Positions 43,501 through 52,325 of a stretch of 64,000 bases of DNA are shown in pieces. Both the position numbers and the translations under genes were made by a program. This stretch comes from Rhizobium jaguaris (lineage in GTDB: Bacteria > Pseudomonadota > Alphaproteobacteria > Rhizobiales > Rhizobiaceae). Numbering within the stretch: the stretch's first letter is position 1; every line of letters starts with the position of its first letter. The notes beneath the pieces are model-generated. The model saw nothing but the letters and a program-made list of their open reading frames with translations, was not told the origin of the DNA and searched no databases. The stretch covers positions 2,108,001 through 2,172,000 of the forward strand of contig NZ_CP032695.1 in NCBI RefSeq assembly GCF_003627755.1, written 5' to 3'.

Positions 43501-44451
43501 ATGGTCGATGCGGATGAGTCGCTCGCCGTGCGCGCCGCCTGGCTGCATTATGCCGGTGGACTGACACAGTCGGAGGTAGCCAAGCGCCTTGGCGTGCCGT
43601 CCGTCAAGGCCCATCGCCTGATCGCACGGGCGGTTGCCGAAGGCGTCGTCAAGGTGACGATCGACGGCGATATCGTCGAATGTGTCGAGCTCGAGACCCG
43701 GCTGGCGGAACGTTTCGGCCTGCAATATTGCGAGGTGGCGCCGGATCTCGGCGAAGAGGGTTTCGAGTTTCGCGCCCTCGGACAGGCCGGTGCCGGCTTT
43801 CTGAAGCGGGAGATCGAGCGCGGCGACAACAAGGTCATAGGTCTCGGCCATGGCCGAACATTGTCATCGGCCGTGCACCATATGCCGCGGTTGAACGCGA
43901 AGGGCCTGCGATTTGTCTCCATGCTCGGCGGGCTGTCGAGAAACTATGTGGCCAACCCCTATGACGTGATGCATCGCATCGCCGAAAAAACCGGTGCGCA
44001 TGCTTACATGATGCCCGTCCCCTTTTTCGCCAATACCGGCGAGGACCGGGAAGTGATGCTTGCCCAGCGAGGGGTCAAGGAGGTCTTCGACCTCGCCAAC
44101 AACGCCGACCTGAAGCTCGTCGGTCTCGGCACGGTCGATTCCGAGGCGCAGCTTGTACTCTCCGGCATGGTTGAGCCGCGCGAGATCGCGGAAATCGCCG
44201 CCTCGGGCGGTGTGGGCGAAATACTTGGTCATTTCTTCGACGCAGATGGGCGCATCCTCGAGACGACGCTGACAGCACGAACCCTGTCTGCCTCCTTGCC
44301 GCGATCGAAAACTGAAAGGCTAGTCGCCTTGGCCGGTGGTGTTGCGAAGGTCGAGGCCATCCGCGCAGTCCTCAAGAGCCGCTGCCTTTACGGCCTGATT
44401 ACCGATGAACGGACTGCCCAGGCGCTTCTGGAGCCTACTCCAGTCACATAA
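43501..44451 (+). CDS. eryD: SorC-family regulator EryD
   Basis: Represses the ery operon and responds to erythritol in Brucella. The 316 residues have an HTH (GGLTQSEVAKRLGVPSVKAH, about 20-40) and the SorC effector domain (NKVIGLGHGRTLSSAVHHMP, then VSMLGGLSRNYVAN and VEAIRAVLKSRCLYGLITDE). AAGGG lies eight bases before ATG 43501; a TTG directly before it is unlikely. It is homologous to the N-terminal half of the SorC-DhaK fusion at 8505, so the window has two SorC regulators beside tetritol-type genes. Confidence 0.9.
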   Translation: MVDADESLAVRAAWLHYAGGLTQSEVAKRLGVPSVKAHRLIARAVAEGVVKVTIDGDIVECVELETRLAERFGLQYCEVAPDLGEEGFEFRALGQAGAGFLKREIERGDNKVIGLGHGRTLSSAVHHMPRLNAKGLRFVSMLGGLSRNYVANPYDVMHRIAEKTGAHAYMMPVPFFANTGEDREVMLAQRGVKEVFDLANNADLKLVGLGTVDSEAQLVLSGMVEPREIAEIAASGGVGEILGHFFDADGRILETTLTARTLSASLPRSKTERLVALAGGVAKVEAIRAVLKSRCLYGLITDERTAQALLEPTPVT

Positions 44452-44455
44452 AATC

Positions 44456-44503
44456 ATAACAATATAACAAAATATTCGTGGAAATATGTGATGAATGTGT
44501 TAT
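44456..44503 (+). promoter_or_regulatory. TGTTAT-type sites before eryR
   Basis: ATAACA occurs at 44456-44461 and 44464-44469, and its complement TGTTAT at 44498-44503, in the 91-base AT-rich gap between eryD and eryR. The same core is in the eryE-eryA divergent region. This may be an EryR operator with autoregulation. Confidence 0.45.
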
Positions 44504-44542
44504 GTTCTCCAGCGTCCGATCCGGAGAAACCGGAGCACGAAG

Positions 44543-45319
44543 GTGAAACGAGAAGAACGGCAACAATCGATCATCAATTTGCTCATCGAGCATAAGAGCG
44601 TCGACCTCGACGACTTGGCCGATCGCTTTGCCGTGTCGAAGATGACCATTCATCGCGACCTCGATGATCTCGAACAGGCCGGCGTCGTCCGTAAGATCCG
44701 GGGCGGCGCGACAATTGACGCGGGTGTGCAGTTCGAAAGCGATTTCCGCATCCGCGAGCGCCAGGGAAATGAAGCCAAGATCGCCATGGCGCGTCGCGCG
44801 CTGGAGCTTGTCGAACCCGGCATGACGGTCATGGTCAACGACGGCTCCATGGCCGCTGTTCTCGGCGAGATGCTGTTGCAGAAACGGCCGCTGACACTGA
44901 TCACCAACAACGCCGCAATCATCGAGAGGCTGAAGAATGAAAGCGGCGTCACGCTGATCGCGTTAGGCGGCATATATTCTCCGAAGTTCAATGCGTTTCT
45001 GGGGGTGGTGACGGAGGAAGCGCTGTTTCGCCTCAGGGCGGATATCGCCTTCATCTCGACGCCCGCCGTTTCCGGCACCCTTGCCTATCACATGGATGAC
45101 AACGTCGTGCGCGCGAAGCGGGCGATGATCGCGTCAGCAAGCAGGACGTGCTTGCTGGTCAATCATCAGCGCATCGGACATACCGCCCTGCACGTCATGG
45201 CCGATCTTGCCGATTTCGACGTCATCATCACCGACAGCGCTCCCGAGCCTGCCGCCGTCGAGCAGCTCGAACGCGCCAATATCAACCTGACCATCGCCTC
45301 GAACTGGGAGACGACATGA
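44543..45319 (+). CDS. eryR: DeoR-family regulator EryR
   Basis: A 258-residue regulator that begins MKREERQQSIINLLIEHKSV (GTG start at 44543 behind GGAG) with the DeoR winged HTH (LADRFAVSKMTIHRDLDDLE). The effector domain has MTVMVNDGSMAAVLGEMLLQ and LTLITNNAAIIERL. It overlaps eryH by four bases (ATGA), so it is cotranscribed with eryH and eryI. In other Rhizobiales this gene sits at the same place. A likely target is the TGTTAT motif seen upstream. Confidence 0.88.
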   Translation: MKREERQQSIINLLIEHKSVDLDDLADRFAVSKMTIHRDLDDLEQAGVVRKIRGGATIDAGVQFESDFRIRERQGNEAKIAMARRALELVEPGMTVMVNDGSMAAVLGEMLLQKRPLTLITNNAAIIERLKNESGVTLIALGGIYSPKFNAFLGVVTEEALFRLRADIAFISTPAVSGTLAYHMDDNVVRAKRAMIASASRTCLLVNHQRIGHTALHVMADLADFDVIITDSAPEPAAVEQLERANINLTIASNWETT

Positions 45320-46101
45320 GCGCCACACCTCGATTCTGGATTGGAACCAGTTGGAAGATGAACAAGACGCTGGCGGAAGCCAGCAGTTATGCCGAGGCGC
45401 TACGCGTCGCCGATGGCGAGCGGGATCCGACGCTCCAGCGTTTCGTCATTCCACCGTTTACGGCGGTGCGGGAGGTCAAGGCTCTGCTTGCCGACACCTC
45501 CGTCAAGGTGGGTGCGCAGAACATGCACTGGGCCGATCAGGGTGCCTGGACCGGCGAGATTTCGCCCCTCATGCTCAAGGATTGCAATCTCGACATCGTC
45601 GAGCTTGGCCACTCCGAACGTCGCGAGCATTTCGGTGAGACCAACGAGACGGTCGGCCTGAAGACAGAAGCTGCCGTCTGCCACGGTCTGATCCCGCTGA
45701 TCTGCATCGGCGAGACGCTGGCCGACCGGGAAAGTGGCCGGGCAACGGATATTCTGAAAACTCAGGTTCTCGGCGCTTTTTCGAAGCTGTCCGAGGTGCA
45801 GAAGGGCGCGCAGATCCTTCTTGCCTACGAACCTGTCTGGGCCATTGGCGAAAAGGGAATTCCCGCCTCGCCAGACTATGCCGACGCACGCCATGCCGAG
45901 ATCGTATCGGTCGCGCAAGACGTGCTCGGTCGCCGAATCCCCTGTCTCTACGGTGGGTCGGTCAATCCGGGGAACTGTGAAGAACTCATTTCGTGCCCGA
46001 ACATCGACGGGCTTTTCATCGGTCGTTCGGCCTGGAACGTCGAGGGTTATCTCGGCATCCTCGCCCAATGCACCGCCAAACTCCAAGGAGATAGACGTTG
46101 A
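45316..46101 (+). CDS. eryH: Tetrulose-phosphate isomerase EryH (triosephosphate-isomerase family, TpiB)
   Basis: A 261-residue TIM barrel, formerly tpi[17 protein letters not shown] has the N-terminal Asn-Lys pair, [15 protein letters not shown] the catalytic His, [15 protein letters not shown] the catalytic Glu and [10 protein letters not shown] the phosphate loop. In Brucella EryH isomerises L-erythrulose 1-phosphate to D-erythrulose 4-phosphate, not triose phosphates. It is coupled to eryR and eryI by overlaps. It could equally process L-erythrulose phosphate from the DhaK-type kinases of the first operon. Confidence 0.88.
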   Translation: MSATPRFWIGTSWKMNKTLAEASSYAEALRVADGERDPTLQRFVIPPFTAVREVKALLADTSVKVGAQNMHWADQGAWTGEISPLMLKDCNLDIVELGHSERREHFGETNETVGLKTEAAVCHGLIPLICIGETLADRESGRATDILKTQVLGAFSKLSEVQKGAQILLAYEPVWAIGEKGIPASPDYADARHAEIVSVAQDVLGRRIPCLYGGSVNPGNCEELISCPNIDGLFIGRSAWNVEGYLGILAQCTAKLQGDRR

Positions 46102-46553
46102 AAATTGCAATTGCAGGAGACAGTGCGGGCGAAGGCCTCGCAAAAATTCTCGCCGAGCACCTCAAGGACCGCTTCGACGTACAGGAAGTCTCGCGCACGG
46201 ACGCCGGCCCGGACGCGTTCTACGCGAACCTTGCCGATCGCGTCGCCTCCGGCGTCATCGATGGCACCTATGACAAGGCGATCCTCGTCTGCGGCACCGG
46301 CATCGGCGTCAACATCTCGGCCAATAAGGTGCCCGGCATCCGCGCCGCACTGACGCACGACACCTATTCGGCCGAACGTGCCGCACTTTCGAACAACGCG
46401 CAGATCATCACGATGGGCTCCCGTGTCATCGGACCGGAACTTGCCAAGGCCATCGCCGAGACCTTCCTCGGGCACACATTCGACGAACAGGGCCGCTCGG
46501 CCGGCAACGTGAAGGCCATCAACGACCTCGACGCGAAATATAACGCGCGTTGA
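46098..46553 (+). CDS. eryI: D-erythrulose 4-phosphate isomerase EryI (RpiB family)
   Basis: A 151-residue RpiB-type isomerase. [20 protein letters not shown] is the family start, and [20 protein letters not shown] carries the catalytic Cys and anion-hole GTGIG. In Brucella EryI converts D-erythrulose 4-phosphate to D-erythrose 4-phosphate, which enters the pentose phosphate pathway. The start is TTG 46098, which overlaps the eryH stop and has AAGGAG eight bases upstream. It is the last gene of the ery cluster; a 15-bp hairpin follows. Confidence 0.9.
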   Translation: MKIAIAGDSAGEGLAKILAEHLKDRFDVQEVSRTDAGPDAFYANLADRVASGVIDGTYDKAILVCGTGIGVNISANKVPGIRAALTHDTYSAERAALSNNAQIITMGSRVIGPELAKAIAETFLGHTFDEQGRSAGNVKAINDLDAKYNAR

Positions 46554-46568
46554 TTTGGACTGTGCAGG

Positions 46569-46610
46569 CATTGCCGCGTGTCGTGGCTCTCGGGTCGACA
46601 CGCGGCAATG
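46569..46610 (+). terminator. Large hairpin after eryI
   Basis: A perfect 15-bp stem (CATTGCCGCGTGTCG / CGACACGCGGCAATG) with a 12-base loop begins 16 bases after the stop of eryI. No T tract follows, so it may terminate transcription with Rho or protect the 3' end. The rest of the gap to 46885 holds no gene that I can support. Confidence 0.5.
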
Positions 46611-46885
46611 ACGCTGCAGCAATCCAAAAGAAATGTAGCCGCGCAAATTCCTAAGGAAATTGGCGCGCAGCGCACTAGGCGAATCGCCACGTCTCGGCCC
46701 CAATATGCTGTTGGGGATGACAACGCCTGGTTCGTCAGCTATAAGGTCCCTGCGACTCATGAGGGAGATCAATTAGATGAGAAATTTCGGCACCTATCAG
46801 CGCTGAACAGCGATGCCGAATGCGGACTGCTGTTCAGTCCGTCCTTGTCTAACAATATGATCTCTCGTGCCCTTGGAGGGCATTC

Positions 46886-48607
46886 ATGTTTCGTCGCTTC
46901 TTTTCCTATTATGCGCGCTACAAGACCCTGTTTTTTCTCGATTTCGGCTGCGCTGTCGTCGCTGGCCTCCTCGAACTGGGCTTTCCGCTGGCGGTCAAGC
47001 TCTTTGTCGATGAACTGCTGCCAAGTCGTGACTGGGGTCTGATCGCCGCGACGGCTGCCGTGCTGCTCGTCATCTATGCGCTGAACACCGGCTTGATGGC
47101 CGTGGTCAACTACTGGGGCCATGCGCTCGGCATCTCGATCGAATCCGACATGCGCCGCCAGGCCTTCGAGCACATCCAGAAGCTCTCGTTCCGCTATTTC
47201 GACAACAACAGAACCGGGCATCTGATCACCCATGTCACCAAGGATCTCGAGGAGGTGGGCGAAATCGCCCATCACGGACCTGAAGACGTCTTCATCGCCA
47301 TCATGACCTTCATCGGCGCCTTTCTGCTGATGTTTTCGGTGCATTGGAAGCTGGCGCTGCTGACGACGATCATCGTGCCCTTCATGACCTGGCTCGTCAG
47401 CCGTTACGGCGCCAGGATGACATTGAACTGGCGCAGCCTTTTCACCAAGGTTGGCGACTTCAACACTCGCGTGCAGGAGAGTGTCGGCGGCATCCGTGTC
47501 GTGAAGGCCTTCGCCAATGAGGATTACGAAAGCCGGCTCTTTGCGCGCAACAATGAGGACTACAAGGCCACCAAGCTCAATGCCTATGCCTATATGACGG
47601 CGAGCATCGCGCTCAGCTATTTCAGCACGCGCCTCGTGCAGCTTGTGGTCATGGTGGCCGGAACCTGGTTCGTGGTTTCCGGCGAGCTGACCTATGGCGG
47701 CTTCGTCAGCTTCCTTCTCCTGATCAATGTCTTCTTCCACCCGATCGACAAGATCACCTCGGTGCTCGAAATGTATCCGAAGGGCATCGCCGGCTTCAAA
47801 CGCTTCCTGTCGCTGATCGACACGCAGCCCGACCTCGCCGATGGCCCGAACGCGATTGCGGTCGATCATCTCAAGGGCGATATCGTCTACAAGAACGTCG
47901 ACTTCGGCTATTCGGATCAGGGCACGATCTTCGAGGGCTTGAACCTGCAGATATCCGCCGGAGAAACGGTGGCCTTCGTCGGCCCTTCGGGAACCGGCAA
48001 GACGACGATCTGCTCGCTGCTGCCGCGCTTCTACGACGTGACGGCTGGCAGCATCACCATCGACGGCATCGACATCCGCGATATGACGCAAGCCTCGCTG
48101 CGCAGCCAGATCGGCATCGTGCAGCAGGATGTCTTCCTGTTCGGATCGACCATTCGCGAGAATATCGCCTATGGGCGGCTTGGCGCGAGCGACAAGGACA
48201 TCATGGAGTCGCTGCATCGCGCATCGCTCGACGAATTCGTCCAATCCCTGCCGGACGGTCTCGACACGCCGACTGGCGAACGTGGCGTGAAACTCTCGGG
48301 CGGGCAGAAGCAGCGCCTGGCCATCGCGCGCATTTTCCTCAAGAACCCGCCGATCCTCATTCTCGACGAGGCAACGTCTGCGCTGGACACGGCAACCGAA
48401 TATGCCATCCAGCAGGCGCTGGCAGACCTCGCGAAGGGGCGCACAACCCTGGTGGTGGCGCATCGGCTGACGACCATCCGCAATGCAGATCGCATCATTG
48501 TCATGGGACCGAACGGCATCGTCGAGCAGGGTACACATGCTGAACTGCTGATGAGCGGCGGTTGCTACGCCGGGCTTCACAGCGCCCAGTTCGGAGCGTT
48601 CCCGTGA
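46886..48607 (+). CDS. MsbA-type ABC exporter (fused membrane and ATPase domains)
   Basis: A 573-residue half-transporter expected to act as a homodimer. Residues about 15-300 hold six membrane segments, with FEHIQKLSFRYFDNNRTGHL in the first coupling region. The ATPase has Walker A GPSGTGKTTICSLL, signature VKLSGGQKQRLAIARIFL, Walker B PILILDEATSALD and the His switch VVAHRLTTI. GGAGG precedes ATG 46886. The substrate (lipid, peptide or drug) cannot be read, and neighbours give no hint because it appears monocistronic. Confidence 0.92.
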   Translation: MFRRFFSYYARYKTLFFLDFGCAVVAGLLELGFPLAVKLFVDELLPSRDWGLIAATAAVLLVIYALNTGLMAVVNYWGHALGISIESDMRRQAFEHIQKLSFRYFDNNRTGHLITHVTKDLEEVGEIAHHGPEDVFIAIMTFIGAFLLMFSVHWKLALLTTIIVPFMTWLVSRYGARMTLNWRSLFTKVGDFNTRVQESVGGIRVVKAFANEDYESRLFARNNEDYKATKLNAYAYMTASIALSYFSTRLVQLVVMVAGTWFVVSGELTYGGFVSFLLLINVFFHPIDKITSVLEMYPKGIAGFKRFLSLIDTQPDLADGPNAIAVDHLKGDIVYKNVDFGYSDQGTIFEGLNLQISAGETVAFVGPSGTGKTTICSLLPRFYDVTAGSITIDGIDIRDMTQASLRSQIGIVQQDVFLFGSTIRENIAYGRLGASDKDIMESLHRASLDEFVQSLPDGLDTPTGERGVKLSGGQKQRLAIARIFLKNPPILILDEATSALDTATEYAIQQALADLAKGRTTLVVAHRLTTIRNADRIIVMGPNGIVEQGTHAELLMSGGCYAGLHSAQFGAFP

Positions 48608-48953
48608 TGCAGACGCGCATTGCCGCGATCGAACCTGCTCGCTGCCGGCAACGACCGCCAAGGTATCGATAAACAAAACTCGCTGTTCTACGTCTCCGAT
48701 CGGCGCCGGCTCGCGCAACGCTTCTATGAGGAATCAATTTCACCACGTCGAAGCCCGACAAGCAGATCTGCATAAGGCCCCTCGACTATGTGAATTGGCG
48801 TCCTGGGACGACACTTCGTCATAAAATTGCATTTTCCCGCGCCTATCGTTAATCTTGTGCATGGTCGATGCGGACAAACGCGTAAGCATCGAGTTCTTCA
48901 CCTGCATTGATGTTTGAATGCCATTGATTTGCGCGTATGCGCGTGGAGGGGCA
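48608..48953. other. Gene-free interval before the protease-nuclease gene
   Basis: No supportable gene. The strip from 48820 to 48950 is somewhat AT-richer and should hold the promoter of the protease-nuclease gene. No clear repeats are seen. Confidence 0.5.
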
Positions 48954-51104
48954 ATGGGATCGAATAGTGCAGATCTGCGTCCAGGTACTCTGCAGGCCGT
49001 GCGCGAGCGGCTAGCGGCGAGCCTGGACAAACGAAAGTTAAACCGCGAGAAGGTTGCGAGCGGCGACTGGAGCGGCGCAGAACCGAACGACACGCGCGCG
49101 CTTGCCTATCGCCTTCGTATCGACCGCAAGGCTGGGCACGCGGAGGCAACCTACGGGACGAACGACTTCCAGCCGGCCGCCTTCCTCCCTGGCGGTGCGA
49201 GGGCACGTAGATCAGTTGCCATGACCTCGATGGACACGCCAGGAGAGTCGCGCACCGGCACCGGATTCCTAATATCGACCAAACTCTTCCTGACAAACCA
49301 ACATGTGATCAAGAACGCCGAGGAAGCCGCCCTCACGCAGATCCTGTTCGACTACGAACTCGACGACCGTGGAGAGATCGTCCCGGAAACTGTTTTCGCC
49401 CTCGACCCCAGTACACTATTCATTGCATCCGACGAAGGCGATCTCGACTACGCGCTCGTCGCTGTCGGCAAGCGCATTCGAGGGACAGGCGATCTTGCCG
49501 GCTTTGGATTTTCGCCGCTATCAAACACTCCTGACCGTCATCAACTCGGCATCTACGCGAACATCGTCCAACATCCGAACGGGCAGCGAAAAAGCGTCGT
49601 CCTGCGCAACAATCTCGTGTTGTCACGCGACGACGACAAAGGTCGCCTCTACTACGAAACCGATACACTTGAAGGCTCGTCTGGCTCACCGGTCCACAAT
49701 GATCTGTGGGATGTGATCGCTCTGCACCACTACGGGGAAGTCAGCGCCGATATCGACGGTCCCGACGGCAAACAAACTCGAAGCGTGAACGAGGGCATCC
49801 GAATTAGCAGCATCTACGACGATCTGGGGAGGAGGGTCGATGCCCTCCCCGACCAATCTCGTGCACTGCTCCAGGACGCTCTTGTCCTTTGGAAGACTGA
49901 CACGCCGACCGAGAGGACATTAACTCCAGGCCCCAGGTCGGCTAGCGACCTCGTTGTTTCACAGGTCCGCGCCGAGTCATCGATTTCAGACCCTCGTCCC
50001 CAAATGGAGCATGACATGTCACTTCCCGAAGGTGAGACCAAGATTATTGTCCCGCTCGAAATCTCCATCAAGATCGGACAGCCCGACGCCGCGGCAAGCT
50101 CGGCGCACCGAGAGTTGTCGAAGCTCAGCGCCAGCACGCCGGGAACTGCGCTGCGCAGCCTCGCGGAAGCCCAGACCATTGATCGAAACTACTCCAACCG
50201 AAACGGTTTCGATCCGGGTTTCGTACCTGGCCTCGACATAAACCTCGCGACGGTCGTGGCATCAGTGGGAGCGAATGTCGCGCCGCTGCTCGAACCGTCG
50301 GATCGGCCGCTTCCCGGCGAGCTGGCCTACCAGAACTTCAGCGTGGTGATGAACAAGACCCACCGGATCGCGATAGTCACTGCCACCAACATAGACGGCG
50401 AAACCTACATCGCCATCGACCGTGCCACCGGAGGGCCGTCGGCGCATCAGCCCGAGCGGGAAGCCGATACGTGGTTCAAGGACAGCCGGATAAACGAAGC
50501 CCTAACCCTCACAAACGACTTCTACCAGCAGTGGGGCCATTTTTTCGATCGCGGCCATCTCACCCGCCGCAACGACCCGACCTGGGGCCCGAACGCGAGC
50601 AGAGCCAATACAGACACCTTCCATTTCACCAACTGCTCGCCCCAGCATTGGAAATTCAACGAGTCCACCGATTTCTGGCAGGGCATCGAGCGATATGTTC
50701 TCGAGCAAGGGCTGTGGGAGACGGGTCTCAATAAACGCCTGACCGTGCTCCAAGGCCCGCTCTACGACGCCCCGCAACCACTCTATGCCGACGAAGTCGA
50801 GGTTCCCAACGCTTTCTGGAAGATCGTGGTGTGGAAGGGAAAAGGCGGGCTTAAGGCCGTCGCGCTCGTGGCCGACCAGAGCGAGCTGCTTTCAATTCCC
50901 CGAGACAAAGGCGGAGCTGGAAAACCCGACGACAAAAAGCCCGTGCAGATTTCACAGTTTCGGTCGACTATCGCGGAGGTCGCGCGGAGATCGGGACTCG
51001 ATCTGCACGTCCTCGTCCCCTATGACACGGCGGCGGGTGATCTTCCCCATGTCGGCGAGGCCAATATCCGGCTAACCGCTTTCAGCCAGATCAACGTCTC
51101 GTAG
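48954..51104 (+). CDS. Trypsin-like serine protease fused to a DNA/RNA non-specific endonuclease
   Basis: A 716-residue two-enzyme protein. Residues about 95-300 are a trypsin-like domain: TNQHVI with His117, GDLDYALVAV with Asp165 and EGSSGSPVH with the nucleophile Ser243. A linker of about 110 residues follows. Residues about 455-700 form a NucA-type beta-beta-alpha-metal nuclease: FDRGHLTRRNDPTWG with catalytic His535, then HFTNCSPQHWKFN (Asn560 and Asn569 in the metal-binding stretch). There is no signal peptide, so it should act in the cytosol. All catalytic residues are present. ATG 48954 follows GGAGGGGCA. It is monocistronic. A protease that restrains or releases a toxic nuclease suggests a defence or suicide role (inference). 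Confidence 0.88.
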   Translation: MGSNSADLRPGTLQAVRERLAASLDKRKLNREKVASGDWSGAEPNDTRALAYRLRIDRKAGHAEATYGTNDFQPAAFLPGGARARRSVAMTSMDTPGESRTGTGFLISTKLFLTNQHVIKNAEEAALTQILFDYELDDRGEIVPETVFALDPSTLFIASDEGDLDYALVAVGKRIRGTGDLAGFGFSPLSNTPDRHQLGIYANIVQHPNGQRKSVVLRNNLVLSRDDDKGRLYYETDTLEGSSGSPVHNDLWDVIALHHYGEVSADIDGPDGKQTRSVNEGIRISSIYDDLGRRVDALPDQSRALLQDALVLWKTDTPTERTLTPGPRSASDLVVSQVRAESSISDPRPQMEHDMSLPEGETKIIVPLEISIKIGQPDAAASSAHRELSKLSASTPGTALRSLAEAQTIDRNYSNRNGFDPGFVPGLDINLATVVASVGANVAPLLEPSDRPLPGELAYQNFSVVMNKTHRIAIVTATNIDGETYIAIDRATGGPSAHQPEREADTWFKDSRINEALTLTNDFYQQWGHFFDRGHLTRRNDPTWGPNASRANTDTFHFTNCSPQHWKFNESTDFWQGIERYVLEQGLWETGLNKRLTVLQGPLYDAPQPLYADEVEVPNAFWKIVVWKGKGGLKAVALVADQSELLSIPRDKGGAGKPDDKKPVQISQFRSTIAEVARRSGLDLHVLVPYDTAAGDLPHVGEANIRLTAFSQINVS

Positions 51105-51590
51105 TCAGACGGGCAGACAGACGCGTCCATCGCCCGCAGGGTGCAGGCTCCACTCTCAACCGCGTCGCGATCGACACGTAGAGCAAGACAGATTTATCGG
51201 GTGCGGTTCTCGGCACCGCTATTCCGCCGATCGCCCAGGTTGGCGCGATCGAGCAGCATGGTCGTTGACGACGCCCATCTCGTCATGAGTGTCCATCACT
51301 CGTCACGCGCCTTGTGCTCGTCGGCGATCATGGCAAGCTTGCTGCCCCTCCGAAGCCACAACTACCTACCAATTCGGGAACGGTAGCCCTTGTGTAGCAG
51401 GTGGAAAAAATTGGGAGGTGGCGCGTTATTTTGCGTTTCCAATAACTTAGGCGGCGGCCAACGGGAATCCGACAATTCAGGCTGTCGTTGCAGGTACCTT
51501 GAGACCCTTTCGGGGGTGCAAAGGACATTGTGGAGGGGCGGAGTCAGCTTAGAGAAAAAGAGCTGATGAACGAGAAAAGGGATTGACCTG
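51105..51590. other. Gene-free interval after the protease-nuclease gene
   Basis: Only short frames with poor composition are seen. The strip nearest 51590 must carry the promoter of the GntR/PLP/transport operon. No obvious palindromic operator was found. Confidence 0.5.
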
Positions 51591-52325
51591 ATGGCAGATG
51601 TCAGACCAATTTATGACATGGCAAAGGCAAAGCTTACCCCTCTCCCGTCGATCGATCGGACGCAGCAAGTCATCGACGCGCTGTCCGATTTCATCGAGTC
51701 CTCCAAGCTCCAGGCGGGCGAACGGCTGCCGACCGAACGTGAGCTGGGGGCTGCCCTCTCCGTGGGACGCTCGACGATCCGAGAAGTGATCACGCATTTC
51801 CAGGCATTGGGCGTGATGGAAACCCGCAAAGGCAGCGGCACCTATCTGCTGAAGCCGGTTTCCAAGGCGACCATCCATATGCCGTTGTCGCTCGACACGG
51901 CGCATCTGCGCGATGCGCTTTTGCAGACCCTTGAGGTTCGTCGCGGCATCGAATGCGAGGCTGGAATGGTTGCCGCCAAGAAGCGCACGACCAAGGATAT
52001 CGCGATCATCGAGGAGAAGCTCGATGAGATGGAGCGCGTCCATATCGCAAAGGGCACCTCCGGTCCGGAAGATCTTGCGTTTCACCTTGCCGTCTACGAC
52101 GCCACCCATAATCCATTGTTCAAGCAGCTTCTCGAACAGATACGTGGAACTTTCGAGCGCTTCTGGACCCACCCCTTCGACCGGCAGGACTTTGCCCGGC
52201 GGTCCTTCCCCTTTCACCGCACGCTGTTCAACGCGATCGTCGCCCAGGATCCCGAGGCGGCGCGCGCTGAAACATTGAAAATTCTCGACGTTGTCGAGGA
52301 AGACATCAAGGAAATGTCCAAATGA
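51591..52325 (+). CDS. GntR-family (FadR subfamily) transcriptional regulator
   Basis: A 244-residue regulator. The N-terminal winged HTH is QAGERLPTERELGAALSVGR followed by STIREVITHFQALG, and the C-terminal FCD domain has RRGIECEAGMVAAKKRT and LAFHLAVYDATHNPLFKQLL with the metal-binding Asp/His pattern. Its stop overlaps the PLP enzyme start (ATGA at 52322-52325), so it heads the operon it probably controls. The ligand is likely the substrate or product of the PLP enzyme and importer. Confidence 0.9.
   Translation: MADVRPIYDMAKAKLTPLPSIDRTQQVIDALSDFIESSKLQAGERLPTERELGAALSVGRSTIREVITHFQALGVMETRKGSGTYLLKPVSKATIHMPLSLDTAHLRDALLQTLEVRRGIECEAGMVAAKKRTTKDIAIIEEKLDEMERVHIAKGTSGPEDLAFHLAVYDATHNPLFKQLLEQIRGTFERFWTHPFDRQDFARRSFPFHRTLFNAIVAQDPEAARAETLKILDVVEEDIKEMSK

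Noticed and set aside
45316..46101. Housekeeping triosephosphate isomerase or ribose-5-phosphate isomerase duplicates
   Set aside because: Both genes are coupled to eryR in the conserved ery arrangement, so tetrulose-phosphate isomerases are the better calls.
46769..48718. 649-codon minus-strand open frame
   Set aside because: Antisense to the ABC exporter gene, with unnatural composition and no ribosome site.
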